From Ascaris suum (lineage: Eukaryota > Nematoda > Chromadorea > Rhabditida > Ascarididae), in assembly GCA_013433145.1 (NCBI GenBank), contig CM024174.1, forward strand, positions 7,224,336 through 7,288,335: a stretch of DNA of 64,000 nt, given 5' to 3'. The notes under the pieces were generated by a model, which was not told where the DNA came from, did not search any database, and was given only the letters and a program-made list of their open reading frames with translations. The first letter of the stretch is position 1, and the number at the start of each line of letters is the position of its first letter. A program made the position numbers and the translations under genes. Positions 24,168 through 37,212 of this stretch are shown piece by piece.

Positions 24168-24222
24168 ATGAACTCCTTCGTTATTTCTTTGCGCTTGCTG
24201 ATTACACTCATTCATTTCCATG
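24168..24222 (+). CDS. Signal-peptide-like first exon
   Basis: ATG at 24168 opens 18 codons with a hydrophobic core (VISLRLLITLIHFH) and ends in phase 1 at a strong donor, G/GTAAGC. This looks like a first exon coding for a secretion signal. It precedes the hydrophilic low-complexity region starting at 24871 and may be its first exon, but the phase does not fit the obvious acceptor there, so a further exon or decay must be assumed. Confidence 0.45.
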
Positions 24223-24870
24223 GTAAGCGTTGTGTTATGAAATGGATTATTGTTGAAGAGTAATTGTGAACTAAATATGGCAACTTATTTTATACTGAAT
24301 AAAATATGAGGTCAGTTTTCCCCTCCTCTCTCATTACTTCACAACGACCTCGGTGGATCGACGATTCCTAAACCCTCTTAGAGCACATTCATGGACAGTC
24401 CCCTAAAAACCAGAATTTTTATAGCTTAAAGGATCTTTTATTAGTGCGAGTGTGAATTACGCATTCACTATAAGACGGCTTTCATTAGCACTATTAGAGC
24501 GAGACTTCACTTGAAGTTTGTTTCCGCTGCGTTCATCTGCGACTCGTAGAACAAAATACCTTTCAATGAATGCACAAATTTGCAATTGGATTGTGCACAC
24601 TGATGGCAACGAGGAAGTAATCGCCAGTGTAATTTGCGGCGGTTTATTCAATGCGATGATTTGACGATCATGCATCGCAAAGACAGAATTTTTGAAGTAT
24701 TTCAGTTCGAAGATGGTTATAAGAGCTAAAATTGCTGTATGGGGGAAAATCTCATAGGACGGATCACTACACGAATTCACAGGATGGACCTTACGAAAAT
24801 CATGTTAGAAGACCAGTGAGTTCAAATGTTGCATAGTGACATATTATTTTATTGCAAAAACATTTTGCAG

Positions 24871-27800
24871 GAGGCTAGTTACTCCGGCCCCTCCTTTGAT
24901 TGTAGTGAAATCCTCAGAGACACGCAAACAAAGTCTGAACCATGGTGACTGTTGCGAAAATCAGTTTCCTGCAGCGGAACACGGATCCGGCAGCTCTTTC
25001 TACGAAGGTGCGCAATTCAGAAAACTCCCCTATCAAGCTGAAGATTCGTTGCCGCCGCCAGTATCCGGCGTGCTTGAGGCTCAGCCCGATGATGATTCGA
25101 ACTCCCGTTACATCAACGATTCGCCAATTATGCTCAGAAGCCATGTATCACTTCGTGAGCCAACTGCAAGCGAGTTATCATCTCAAACTGCACGTGAAAC
25201 TGCAAATATGAAGCCAAAAAAAGTGAGAACGCCACAACAGCGACAGTTCCACGCCATACTGTGAAGGTACTTGGCAGGAATATATTGGCAAAAGTGTTTC
25301 GATGACGATATAATGAAGATGCATCGCATACAGATTCGTCATGAAAAGCTAAACGCTCCCAACATGAACCACGATCATTCTCAATGCGGCACGTCTTATA
25401 CGAAAAACCTTATGAGGACGAGAGGCCGGGAATACGTTCTCCTGAAAAACTCGAGAACTCACACTTAGCGAGCATGTTTACATTCAGTAAAGGCAAAGAC
25501 CAAAGTAAGTGCAGGGTAGGATCGGAGGAAATAGTCGACAGAATTTTGGTTCGCAGCAAGCAAAAGAAACGACCATCTGCTTCTGACATGTTCTTGAAGA
25601 AATTCTTTGGCGACTGCTTCTCTAAAGGCATATTGTCTCTTCTGTGTTACCATCATCCTCAATTAATTGGATGGGAACTACTGAAGCTGAAAACAAACAG
25701 CGGGAAGCTAGTTGAGAATGATTCACGTGAAAAAGACTCAGTGACGTATGCTTCCCGAACAGGCCTCCGTGAGTAACAATGAAAGGAGTGAATATCATGA
25801 CTACGCCAACAAAATAAAGAGACAATTACATTACGGCTCCGGCGAGGAAGCAAAATCTCGATTCGACGAAGTTTGGGGGCCTGAATGCACGTGTGGAGGA
25901 AATAAGGCAATAAGAGGGACTTCGCAAGGACGAATAGAATGGAGTGAGGGAGTAGACGGTGCAAGTACACCGTTCGATCGGCAAGACAATGGTAGGAAAA
26001 CCTCACAGCTGGAAGATGTGCATGATTTAGAATTCACTTTACAGCAAGGAAAGCAAAGAAGGCTCAGCAAAAAGTGCACTGAAATCGCGAAACAGGCGAT
26101 GAAGTAGACGAAAAGATCCACAGAAATAATGGATTCCAGAAAAGGCGGAACAATTTAAAAGAGAAGCGAGATGACACAAATGAGAGGTTTGGATCAAGTG
26201 AAGTGGAGGAAGGCTCAGAAGGCGAATTGGCTACCGACTGGTTGGATTCTGCGAATAATGCCTCTCAAAATCTTTCATCGATTCGTCCAGAAGACTGGGC
26301 CGAACGTCACGAACAAAAACTTGAGCCAACAGATTCGACCTACGAAGTCAACGAATCCAACGATTCAAGTAGCGCCGATTATCGGTCCGCAGAGGCTGAG
26401 CTTGGAAAAAAACTACTGCACAAATTCATCAACTTTGGAAAATAATGAAGTTAGAAGACCATCTCGCAGGGACAAGTAGGCAATTACAACTTCGCGCGAG
26501 AAAGATCGATCAAGGAATATCGGGGAAATATCAACAGATTCCAAAAGGAGGAGCCCTAAAAAGGCAGATCCGAATGTGGAACTGAGTATAACGACAGAAG
26601 GCGGCTACGACAATAACGACATCAAAAGTGTGATTGAAACGGACCATATGGCGGGCTCAAATAATCTCGGCGACAATTCTGAGCATATTGAAACGAAAGT
26701 TCACCATGTCAGGTATAGAGTTATTGGTGAAAGGACTACTGAGCAGGCGGAACGCTCCCCCAGAGAATGGAGAGATGATCTTGAACGAGAGGAAGAAATG
26801 AGTAATGGAGAACAAGGCATTCCATCAGATGGTACTACGAAACAGCGCAGCGGCATCAATCCATTACACGTTTGAGAAAGAAAAACAGCTTTCAGTAACG
26901 CGACAAAAACAGAAAGCCGGAAACTCGCCGCCAAGGAAAGAACTACCTATATATAATGCTACTTTGTGTGAAGTGATTTAATGGCACGAAAAGGCAAAGG
27001 CCGAAACCGGATAGCGAATGAATCAACTTCCAGCGCAGGTGGAAATGAAGATAGAGGACGGAATGTTCTCGGTCGAAACGATACCACAGAACGCTATGGC
27101 GCACATCTTGTCGCTTCCGGAACGCTGAAAATACAGAAGGCGGAGGAAGATGAAGAAAATAACCAGGACGTTAAATCCAACGAAACTTCGGCACCAGAGA
27201 TATGCGGTGAAGACTGCACCACTTCATTCCCAACCCCGTTAAACATCACAACAAAACCGGGGGCAGAAGAAAACGCGACAAGAGATTCAGTAGAATATCA
27301 AAAAGACGGTGTTCCTCAGGTGATCACTCACCAAAGGGAAGCTGAAAAATTAATAACTGATCATAAAAGTGGAAGTTACGAGAAAAAGCTCAATAGCATA
27401 CAAAGGAGCACCACCAAGGGTTGCAGCAGTGAGCACAGCTCAGACGGCAAACTGAGACCTGGGATAAGCAAAACTAATGCAGAGCGAACATCAGAACCTA
27501 CATCGGGAAACATCTACAGACGCAACCTGCGAGATAATAACTTAACAGCGAAAACGTTGGACGATATCAGGAAGAATGCTAGTAGGTCTCAGCTCTACGC
27601 TCCCTCTAGTCTATTGTAACCCTTGTCGAAATGGCCAAATCGACCATGGTCACGATGCGACCGAATGGAAAGATTAATAAGAGTATTAGTAACTATCACA
27701 ATCACCTGGCAAGAAATTGGAAAGGTTATGAGACACACGGCAACATAGAGAAATCACCATCAGGTGTAGCCTTAAACGATAGTTCCGGCAGGAACTGTCC

Positions 27801-28347
27801 CTACAAGAGATCAAAACATGAAGTCTTTGGACCATCCAGAAGGCGATGCCAAGTCAAGCAACCCCACGCGACTCGCAAGTAACAACTACACAAATGTTGA
27901 AGAAGTGGCGGATGTTGGTAAAGCATCGAACTATGCCGAATAATCAGTGCTGCCACAGTCGAACAGAAGTCTTCATGAAGCGTCGAATCGTCCAACGAAA
28001 CTAATACCTCAAGTAAACACTCGTCATCTGAATCGCTGAGAAAGAACGAGAAGACGAGTCTCGCTGAACAGCGAAATCGCTTCCAAAAATCCGAAAAGTT
28101 TTATCTTACTTTAAGAGGAAAAGGTTACATCTTACTGGCACTACAACCAAATGGACCTAACTTTGTCGAATTCCCTTCAGAGGCTCGCTCTTCACGTCAA
28201 CGATTCGCCGAGGAACGTAGCAACGATGAACGTAGAGCACCGTCGACTAAAAATAAGGAGCATGATCGAGCAAGCCATAGAAGTAACGATGAAAATGCCG
28301 ACGAGAATTCAAAGCAGCACGATGCATTTAAAGTCGAGGGATACTGA
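24871..28347 (+). pseudogene. Large hydrophilic low-complexity protein locus, broken frame
   Basis: From an acceptor (CATTTTGCAG) at 24861-24870 to a TGA at 28345-28347, the plus strand is open in a patchwork of frames. Every piece has the same composition, very rich in Ser, Glu, Lys, Arg, Asn, Asp and Thr with almost no hydrophobic runs. Pieces include 24871-25220 (donor GTGAGA after a Lys-rich end), 25384-25505 (donor GTAAGT), 25748-26107, 26110-26445, 26480-26875, 26981-27619 and about 27980-28347. Two joins look like indels rather than introns: near 26095 the frame shifts between adjacent pieces, and a TAG at 26475-26477 interrupts an otherwise continuous frame. No domain is recognised. 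It may be a decayed gene for a secreted disordered protein, a gene with many introns, or a region with sequencing indels. The shared composition over 3.4 kb argues against chance. Confidence 0.45.
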
Positions 28348-29545
28348 TTCACGGAATGTAGCCATTAATGGTGTTGTTAGAGAAAGCATTCATATCTCCG
28401 TCATTTGCTGCCTAGAATATTACATATTGAACCATGAACTTGAGCTTTCGATGAAATCAGTCGTCCTTTGACGTCGTTTATGAACATACAAGGTACCACA
28501 AACTCACCAGTGCTTTCGTTTGAAACTTCAATGCAAAAATGAATTTGGAAGTGACGCATACATTGTTCCAACCACATTTTCTGAATGGAACGCTGATAAG
28601 GACTGCAGATCGAGAAGATTCATTCCTAGGGCTTCGAACAAAGTGCACATTAATCAAAGCTGAAGAAGGGGAGGAGAGGGCACACTTAAGGGAAACGACA
28701 AAAATATGAAGATGCTAGGCTTTCTCATACAAGGTGTACCCAACTGTGCGAGATCCCTTCCCCAGATCGTCTTCACGTCGTTTATCACTATGTGTTCCGT
28801 CCATCTGTCCCACCAGTTTCACAGTTCACCAACAGGTACTGAGCAGGTAAAATGTATTTCCACATTTTAACTAACCTCACCTGTGCATTTTTCTTGAAAA
28901 GGTTCGTTTTTTCCTACGAACCGACAGGTATAAAATGAAAATCCAACAAGCGTTAAATGCGTTGAACTTCTTTCGCACCGTTGAACATCTATACCTCTTT
29001 CCAATGTCGATGGATCTTTGTGAAATATGGTTATGGAATAATCTTATCGTGGGAACGGTTTCAGTCAAACTGTATAACCCCAGCTGAATAATTCACGAAA
29101 TCAAACTAGCACACAGGGCAACGAGCACATACGTTCACAAGCACAGACATGACTTCATCATGCAGCGCTTTCGCAGAGCAAATCTGCAAACGGTTGTAAA
29201 AATACTGCTCATTTACGACGCAATAAGAGTTCTTCCTCGTTACAAGTTTCATGGCAATCGATCTGTGATCCAACGAAACGTGATCCATCAGCGATGGAAA
29301 CGCAGTTATGAAAAATTGCCTCGTGATCATAATTCAATAAAAATATGCCGAATAGAAACTGCTGCTCACTGTGGCATCGTTCTTTTTCTTCGGAACATTT
29401 TCACTAATGATGCGAGTTGCCGTTTTGATAGCTTTTCGAAATTCCTTAACAGTTCACCTCATTGTTGATAATACTGTGGTGTGTCAAGCAATCGTCTGGT
29501 CTTATCCGAATAAGATTGCGTCGCAGAAAGAACACCGAATTTCCA

Positions 29546-29574
29546 ATTGGTCATTGCCAGGCTAAATGACCAAT
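29546..29574. other. Inverted repeat, 10-bp perfect stem
   Basis: ATTGGTCATT and its exact reverse complement flank a nine-base loop. No neighbouring gene explains it. Confidence 0.45.
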
Positions 29575-30536
29575 ATTGGGTTGAACTCGCATTATCCTTG
29601 AAAAAGAAAAATCTATTTACATATCTAGATACACTGGAAGTAAAGTGATATAATAATGTGTGGCGGCAATGCACAACGCCAGTTTTCAATGTATTCTGCA
29701 TCGCCAACATCACTGATGAAGATATCGTTCCACCAATGCGTGGAATGATATATTGGTAAAAGTTTATTTATGTATGCGCGCGTTACGCGGTGTTAAATGC
29801 TCAGTGGTGATTCAAAGCATTTTCGAGGCTGCACTGATGACCGTTGTATAAGCATATCATTGTGGAAAGTGACCGTCAAGTAAAAAAAAATTCGTTGCAG
29901 AACGCGTGACAAATATGCCACTCAGCACTTTTGTCCAGTGGCGTTTCAAGTGTGAGGGTTTTGCTGAAGCTTCTCGCGCTGTTGTTGGCATTTTTCAAAT
30001 GTAGCAATTTCACCTTTATATATCCGCAGTGCCACAATTTTTCCCCTAGCTGAATGTTCTGACGCCTATAAGAAAGACTTGGATTACACGAAAAACTCGG
30101 TCATTTTCCAGATAAATTATTGGAATGTGAAACGATACCGTGAAGACAAAACAAGTGCACGCATCGAGGGTTGCGATAAAGAACTTTGATGAGATAGGCG
30201 GTGTTCCACACCAATTTTTCCGTCACAGCGCACATAATGGTGTTAATTTTAGTCACTGCAGCATATTGTATGACTGAATACTACTTGTTAATCGTGCAAT
30301 GAGAGGCAATCCACTTTTGTGTAATGAATGGTCGCTGATAAACGCGTTTCAGAAAGGTCGATGAGGGCAAAAGTTTCTATTGTCACTGAAACGTGCTCGT
30401 TATTGTTTGCCGATGAAAGCGGTAGGATGATGGAGCGATTCTCAATGATCGAACGTCTCACTGAGCACTGAGAGGCTTTATGAGCATTCTGCACAAAATA
30501 TGTGATACATAATCGGAACTAGCATCAACAACTAAA

Positions 30537-30712
30537 TTATCCATTTCTGAGTGCCTCTTTGTATTTTTGAAGTTCAATTTGAGTACGTGTCCACGGTCGC
30601 TGAGAGCATTTGCGTTCCGAGTCGCAACTGTTCAACAAGGGAAGTTTGTTTGCCCAACGTCTGTTTAACGCTCCAGTTGATGATGCAGAGCCACGACTGC
30701 AGCTGCAAACAT
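30537..30712 (-). CDS. Possible terminal exon, unassigned
   Basis: After an acceptor-like TTTGCAG the minus strand stays open to a TAA at 30537. The predicted peptide is basic with Cys and ends QRPWTRTQIELQKYKEAL, faintly like the first helix of a SANT/Myb repeat (Trp-Thr followed by an amphipathic helix). It is too short and isolated to assign. Confidence 0.2.
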
Positions 30713-32540
30713 ACATAGAAATTTTGAGTAGTGAGCTGAGAGGAAAGCCACATTGCTTCATATTTTGCAATTGAGATAACTCTATCTCACACTGATGTAA
30801 AAGAACAATAGGAACACTCAAAGATCATTGTATAGATGTCGTTCGAAGCTTCGAGCTAAGAAAGAACTTTTGGAACGTATTTTGTTGGATGAAACTCGAT
30901 GGAGGTGCTCGATCAACAACAGTAAAGTAAGCTTTCATCGCATATTAATAGTTAAATGAATCACACTTGGCAGTGAATCTATGTGAGCTAAATGTTACCT
31001 GAATAGAGATGCCTCCGAGGGAAAATCGACATTACCGCAACGCCTCCGAGGGAAAATTCCGGTGATCGCTCCTAAGAAATTGAATAAATTTATAGAGAAG
31101 CCTCTTGTGTGCATAAATGCAAACAGTTTCATTGTAAATATTGCAATCAAAAAGCAAATTTCATATGACTTCTGTGTAGTGAGCGTCATTTACCTCAGAA
31201 CTGCAACGATGATTGCATTATCAAATTACGTGTCATCTTATCCCACCGGATCAATAATGACGGAAACTCGCTCAATTTATTTAAAAATCTATAAACATCA
31301 CCAATTTTATTAAGGCAGTTTTTCACAGAAAGAATAACACACGAAGTCGAAGTGAACTCTGAAGGGCTTTCACGGAAAATTCCCTATTGTAATTCATTAC
31401 TTCTGTATATAAATATATTTATTTGGGAAAGTACAACGTGCATTTACCATACTAATTGCACACCATCGTGAAATGTTACGGATTGCCTCTTCACCAATTT
31501 TTACGCTGATCCAACAACCTCCGAACGATTCACTTTATTAAAAACTGAGAAAATCTGCATTTATTCTTGCTCAGTCGGATTTTTTTCCCCGTGTCGGGTT
31601 GCAAAAAAAACATTTATGGGAAGCTTATATGGGGGACGGTTCATCGCAAGGGCATTGTTGAACGCACGTTATTATTTGCTGTCAATTCATGTGAATGGCT
31701 GGTCTAATAACAGCAGTGGCAAGGGTTTCAGCGCCTCTAGCAAGCTGTATTCTTTTCTGCACCAAACAATCCAATCGATGTTTAGTGCTTAAAGAAAAGT
31801 TTGCGGAAAGGCATATCGGCACGCCTTTCTGAAATGTTTCTTCAATTGTTTTTATTGCTTTTTATCGGCTAAGATGCGAATGAAGAGGTAGTGCCTTTGC
31901 ACATACCACTAACGGAGAATTCAACAACGTCGGAGTCGGCACTACTCGATCTAGCCTTCCTCGCAGGATTTCGTTCCTTCCGATGCCCACTTGCAAGAGT
32001 GTAAGTTAGATTCATCACCGATTTGTTCCGTTCCACTAACCGGTTACTGAACGGGTCTCTGCAACGAAAATATACCACGTCGAGTTTCCACGACGGAACG
32101 AATATGAACTGCCGAAAGCTTCTTGATATATGATGACGATGTTAATTTATCGTTAAAAGTGCCATCACGACCGTTTCTGCAAACTGATAAACCAATCAAT
32201 ATACAAACATTTGAAGTAGTTATGCTTAACCTCAACCCCTCCACTCCAATCCCCCGAAGGAGGAGGACGAAGGGTGATCTATAATACCATGCGATCAGAT
32301 ATTGGTCACGTTCAGAGCTAAGTAAGGGAATTCGCATATAAAATTTATTCAGGCTTGTAGCCTGAATGATGAATTTTAAAGAATGTTGCAGACATGTTTA
32401 CCGGCGTGGATAGCGCACATCGATCTGTAACTGAAAATGTGAGTGGTAAGGCAATCGCCTTTACGTTTAGCGGAAAGCCTGTCGTTTGGCGGAGACACCG
32501 TCTATGTTGGAGAAACTTAATGCGTGCTGGGCAAAAATAC

Positions 32541-32818
32541 TGTTGGGTGTGGCGTTAAAGAGCCAAACCAAGATATCTCTGTGTGATGAAACAGTGACCT
32601 TTTGCTTTTATAGCGTTGTGTTTGCGCGCCATGCCATTGTTCGTGTTCGCGTCATGTCTTCTATTTCAACTTGTACTTTGGGTCAGCCGAAGCCTATATA
32701 AGGCGGGCCTCAGCCCGTCGAGGTCAGTCTTATCCCTCGACTGTTCGCAGGCCGGCACCTCTTGCTTCTCGCGTCTACCCTGTCTCCTCTCAGCGATTTC
32801 GCGGCTAGGGATACAACA
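32541..32818 (+). repeat. 5' LTR, 278 bp
   Basis: Starts TG and ends CA. Differs from the 3' LTR by two substitutions and one single-base indel. It carries a TATA-like box at about 32695-32702, so transcription probably starts in the last 100 bases of the LTR. Confidence 0.96.
32695..32702 (+). promoter_or_regulatory. TATA-like box of the LTR promoter
   Basis: TATATAAG lies about 120 bases before the LTR end, followed by a GC-rich stretch. The copy in the 3' LTR is conserved. Position is right for an LTR U3/R boundary promoter. Confidence 0.6.
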
Positions 32819-32819
32819 G

Positions 32820-32837
32820 TGGCGATCAGGCTTCGGA
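32820..32837 (+). promoter_or_regulatory. Putative tRNA primer-binding site
   Basis: TGGCGATCAGG begins one base after the 5' LTR. Primer-binding sites of this class typically begin TGG, complementary to a tRNA 3' CCA end. The tRNA was not identified. Confidence 0.55.
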
Positions 32838-32847
32838 TTCGCGACAG

Positions 32848-34665
32848 ATGGAAGGCCTATCCGATTCGCTGGTTCTACTACTCCAACGTCAGCAGGATCA
32901 ACAGGCGCTGATGCAGCAGATGATGGCTACAATGCAGCAGCAACTCACGGCTCTCTCAGTCGGTACGACGCAGTCGACAGCAACTTCGACTGTGGACCCG
33001 GCTCTCGACAACGCGATTGAGACCTTCACGTACGTTCCGGACGAAAACGTTACGTTCGAAACGTGGTTCAAACGCTACGAGGACAACTTCAACGTCGACG
33101 CTCAGAAGCTAGACGACGCAGGGCGTGTGCGCTTCCTGTTGCGGAAACTCGACGCAATAGCTTACGAGAAGTACGCAAACTACATCCTTCCAAAGCAGCC
33201 ACGCGATCTGAATTTCGACGAAACGGTCAGCATCCTCAAGGACATCTTCGGACCTAAGATATCGCTATTCAACCAGCGTTATCACTGTCTGAAGCTTGTC
33301 AGGAACCCGCGAGACGACATCACAACATATGGCAGCATCGACAACCGGGAATGCGAGAAGTTTCGTCTGGGCGAACTCAACGCCGAGCAGTTCAAATGCC
33401 TCATCTTCGTATGCGGACTCCAATCGCCAGCAGATGCCGAGTATCGACTTCACTTGCTCAACAGGATCGACTCAAACGCCAGCGCAACGCTCAAGGACCT
33501 CATCGCGGAATACCGACGGCTCGACAATCTCAAGCACGACAACAGGATGGTCGAGGATTCGAACGCGATCCAAACGGTCAACGTTGCGACAATTCCGAAC
33601 AAGCCGAAGCGCTTCAAACGGAACAAGGAGCGATCCAAGCATCAGACGCAACACGACAAGGCAGCGACACCAAGGACACCGTCATCAAAGGAACAATCAA
33701 AGCAGTCGACAGGACACGACAGAGCGGCTACCCCAAGGACACCGTGCTGGCAATGTGGCGGCATGCACTTCGTCAAGGAATGCCGATTCTCCAACCACAG
33801 GTGCGCTCAGTGCGGAAACACAGGTCACAAGGAAGGCTACTGCGCATGCAATCGGAGACAGCAGAAGCAGAGGACCAACGAACGACGCCCGCGCTATCAG
33901 TCGAACGGTATTCAAAGCGTCAAGACGACGACGGATGCGCGACAACGCCGGAAGTTCGTCACCGCGCTCATCGACGGACACTCAGTTCGATTCCAAGTGG
34001 ACACAGGATCGGACATCACCCTCGTATCAAAGGCGTCATGGAAGCGGCTCGGATCCCCTCGCCTACAGCCAGTCATGGAGGAAGCCCTCGACGCATCAAA
34101 CAATCCAATCCGTTTTTCTGGACAGACAACCAGAACGCTCAAGATAAACGGACGCACGGCAGCAGGACGCATCTTCGTGGGCTATGGCAACAACGCGCGC
34201 AACTTATTGGGCCTCGACTTCATCGACAAGTTGGACCTATGGAACTTGGCCACGCTGTGCGACAACGTGCGACGAATCATTCCCACCGACCAGTCCATCA
34301 AGAAACGCTCCGAATCAGTCACCGCTTTCAACCCGCGGGAACGCTATCCGGAGGTTTGCGACAAGTCGCTAGGACGATGCACGATGGCGAAGGCAACTCT
34401 ATATCTACGCAACGACGCCAAGCCAGTTTTCCGACCTAGACGACCAGTGCCCTACGCAGCTCTCGAAGCAGTGGAACAGGAACTGAGCCGGCTCGAAAAT
34501 CAAGGCGTCATCACGAAGGTGGACTACTCGCGATGGGCAGCTCCAATCGTCGTCGTGAAGAAGGCATCCGGCAACCTCCGTATTTGTGCGGACTTCTCTA
34601 CTGGACTTAACGACGCCCTGGAGCTTCACAATACCCATTGCCACTGCCAGAGGGCATATTCGTGA
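32848..34665 (+). CDS. Retrotransposon gag-protease-RT (N-terminal part of gag-pol)
   Basis: An ORF of 605 codons starts with the first ATG after the primer-binding site. Residues 1-45 are Gln-rich and probably coiled coil. Residues about 60-250 form the capsid-like region. Two CCHC zinc knuckles follow at residues about 300-311 (spacing CX2CX3HX4C) and 319-332 (CX2CX4HX4C). The aspartic protease has its active-site DTGS at residue about 385. The N-terminal part of reverse transcriptase starts around residue 540 with the conserved [10 protein letters not shown] and LRICADFS motifs. A single-base shift near 34627-34637 takes the ORF out of the RT frame, and the last ten or so codons to the TGA are not RT. 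Gag and pol share one frame, so no programmed shift is needed between them. Confidence 0.93.
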   Translation: MEGLSDSLVLLLQRQQDQQALMQQMMATMQQQLTALSVGTTQSTATSTVDPALDNAIETFTYVPDENVTFETWFKRYEDNFNVDAQKLDDAGRVRFLLRKLDAIAYEKYANYILPKQPRDLNFDETVSILKDIFGPKISLFNQRYHCLKLVRNPRDDITTYGSIDNRECEKFRLGELNAEQFKCLIFVCGLQSPADAEYRLHLLNRIDSNASATLKDLIAEYRRLDNLKHDNRMVEDSNAIQTVNVATIPNKPKRFKRNKERSKHQTQHDKAATPRTPSSKEQSKQSTGHDRAATPRTPCWQCGGMHFVKECRFSNHRCAQCGNTGHKEGYCACNRRQQKQRTNERRPRYQSNGIQSVKTTTDARQRRKFVTALIDGHSVRFQVDTGSDITLVSKASWKRLGSPRLQPVMEEALDASNNPIRFSGQTTRTLKINGRTAAGRIFVGYGNNARNLLGLDFIDKLDLWNLATLCDNVRRIIPTDQSIKKRSESVTAFNPRERYPEVCDKSLGRCTMAKATLYLRNDAKPVFRPRRPVPYAALEAVEQELSRLENQGVITKVDYSRWAAPIVVVKKASGNLRICADFSTGLNDALELHNTHCHCQRAYS

Positions 34666-36236
34666 CGCTCAATGGTGGACGCTACTTCTCTCAAATTGAC
34701 TTCGCCGATGCTTATCTACAAGTGGAGGTGGACGACGCATCAAAGGAGCTACTTACAATCAACACGCACAAAGGACTCTATCGCTACAATCGTCTCCCTT
34801 TCGGCGTGAAGTCAGCACCAGGCATTTTCCAGCAAATCATGGACACGATGCTCGCCGGAATCAAAGGAGCCGTGGCATACCTGGACGACGTCATCATCGT
34901 CGGCCGAACAAAGGAAGAACACAGCGCCAATCTCGATGCCGTATTCCAACGCATCAAGGAATATGGATTCCACATCAACCCCGAGAAGTGCAGCTTCTTC
35001 CTCCCTTCCGTCAAATATCTTGGTTTCATAATTGACGCGGATGGTCGGCGACCGGACCCTCAGAAAATCGAAGCCATTCGACAGATGCCAGTTCCCACAG
35101 ACGCCACCACACTCCGATCGTTCCTCGGACTCATCAATTACTACGGAGCATTCGTCAGGGAAATGAGGGACCTCAGAGCTCCCTTGGACGACCTACTCAA
35201 GAAGGATGCGACTTGGAATTGGTCAAAGGACTGTCAAAACGCCTTTGAAAAAGCCAAAGCTATTTTGAGCTCAGACCTTCTACTCACTCACTACGATCCG
35301 ACTCGCCAAATTGTGGTAGCAGCCGACGCTTCCAACAAGGGGCTCGGAGCAGTCATCAGTCATCGCTTCGACGATGGATCGGAGAAGGCAATTGCTCACG
35401 CATCCCGCTCCTTCACAGCAGCAGAGAAAAACTACAGTCAAATCGAGAAGGAGGCTCTCGGACTGATCTTCGCCATCAAGAAGTTTCACCGGATGATCCA
35501 TGGACGACACTTCATGCTCCTTACGGATCACAAGCCACTGCTCGCGATATTCGGATCCAAACGTGGTATCCCAACCCATACTGCAAATCGACTGCAGCGC
35601 TGGGCAACAACTCTCCTTGGATACGACTTCGAGCTTCAGTTTCGACCAACGACCATGTTCGGACAAGCCGACGCTTTATCACGTCTTATTGCAGATCACG
35701 TTCGCAACGATGAGGACATGGTGGTCGCCACTATCAAAACGGAAGCCGACGTACATCGGACACTCTCCGACGCAACCAACGCACTTCCAGTGACAGCGCA
35801 GGATATCGCGGACGCAACTCGACGAGACGACCTGCTTCAAAAGGCTATTTATTATACGCACAACCAATGGCCGCAGTCAATTCAGGACCGACGTCTCCGA
35901 CAGCTCTTCAACCGCCGCGATACACTCAGTACTATAGACGGATGTCTCCTCAGTGCAGACTGCGTCATCATTCCCGAGGCCCTTCAGTCGAAAGTCCTTC
36001 AACAACTTCACAAAGGACACCCAGGAATCACACGAATGAAGGCGCTCGCTCGAAGCTACGTATACTGGCCGGATATCGACAAGGATATCGAGACGACAGT
36101 CAAGCAGTGCCAACCATGCGCAGATGTCTCGAAAGCCCCAGTCAAAGCTCCACTTGCTTCATGGCCAATAACAGACAAGCCGTGGACCCGCATCCATGTC
36201 GACTACGCAGGACATTTGAGGGACACTACTTTCTAG
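34638..36236 (+). pseudogene. Retrotransposon pol: RT, RNase H and integrase zinc domain
   Basis: Continues the polyprotein after the frameshift. RT catalytic motifs include [12 protein letters not shown] and the YLDD box at 34878-34889, followed by the FLGLINYYG connection region. RNase H follows with [13 protein letters not shown], the conserved Glu in QIEKEALG and TDHKPL. The integrase zinc domain has its two His in HKGHPG and HxxC spacing to QCQPC near 36120. The ORF ends early because of a second one-base shift near 36211-36222, just after the first catalytic Asp of integrase (HVDYAG). Function as part of a single polyprotein is inferred from order and family; in its present form this copy cannot make an intact pol. 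Confidence 0.93.
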
Positions 36237-37186
36237 TCGTCGTGGACTCGCACTCAAAGTGGCCAGAAGTCTTCATGACGGACCGCGCAACGTCCTTCGT
36301 AACCCTCAGGTTCTTGCGACAGCTCTTTGCGCAATTTGGAATGCCGGAAGTGATTGTCTCGGACAATGGCACTCAGTTCACTTCCGCAGACTTCGCCGAT
36401 TTTTGCGCAGTAAACGGCATCAAGCACATCTTCTCTCCACCCTACCACCCTCAATCAAACGGACAAGCAGAACGTTTCGTGGACACTTTCAAGCGAACGC
36501 TTCGCAAACTCAGAGGGGAGGAGACGACAGCGGAAGCTCTACAAACATTTCTGCTTAGCTACCGGACAACCCCAAACGCGACGCTCGGGAATCGCTCACC
36601 AGCAGAAGTTCTCCTCGGACGTCGGCTCCGTACTTCAATGGACTTGGTTCGGCCGACACCGCCCGCCGCAGAACGGAGGAACGACAAGATGGAGGCAGAC
36701 TTCAATCGACGACATGGAGCTCGCGACCGTTCCTTCACACGAGGCGATCTCGTGCTCGTCAGAAATTATCTTTTTCAGAAGACGAGATGGACGAACGGAG
36801 TGGTGTTACGCAGACACGGCCGTGTCACCTACGACGTTCTGGTCGGATCAGAAGTTTAGACGCGCCACGCCAACCAACTTCGTCGACGGAGCACCAAACA
36901 GGAGGACTCTCCAGCAGATGCAGTGCTCAAATCGCTACTGGACGATTTCGACGCCCGGTCAATCCCACCATCCATCCAAGTCGCACCAGTGGACCAGTCA
37001 ACCGTACAGCGACGGACACAGCCACAACAGAACGTCGACGACCAACATCCAGCTCAGGTTCCGGTAGATCTCCGCCGCTCAACTCGCGATCGACAGGCTC
37101 CACAACGGTTCAGCCCGGAAGGTCAACGCAGAACGTATCATGGGCCGACGGATCGTGCACGCAGCCGGACCGATCACAGACACTGA
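36223..37186 (+). pseudogene. Retrotransposon integrase core and C-terminal tail
   Basis: Read in a third frame after the second shift. The integrase core shows the second catalytic Asp in SDNGTQF (about 36359) and the catalytic Glu in HPQSNGQAERFV (about 36470), completing the DDE triad with the Asp in the preceding segment. The frame reaches a TAG at 36857-36859, but the sequence beyond stays open in the same frame to 37186 and includes HANQLRRR, which commonly follows the integrase C-terminal beta domain, so the TAG is most likely a nonsense mutation. The tail is Gln/Arg/Pro-rich. Confidence 0.88.
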
Positions 37187-37202
37187 CGGACGGATCGACT
37201 TC

Positions 37203-37212
37203 AGCGGGGAGA
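37203..37212 (+). promoter_or_regulatory. Putative polypurine tract
   Basis: A purine-rich stretch (AGCGGGGAGA) lies directly before the 3' LTR, the expected plus-strand primer site. Confidence 0.55.

Larger units (their letters stand above)
28348..32535. other. Mostly empty stretch upstream of the retrotransposon
   Basis: Short open frames only. Items noted are a 10-bp inverted repeat at 29546-29574 and a minus-strand open frame at 30537-30712 with a Trp/Arg-rich end. No gene is supported with confidence. Confidence 0.4.

Noticed and set aside
33063..34439. Long alternative-frame ORFs inside gag-pol on both strands
   Set aside because: Shadows of the GC-rich gag-pol reading frame; no motifs of their own.
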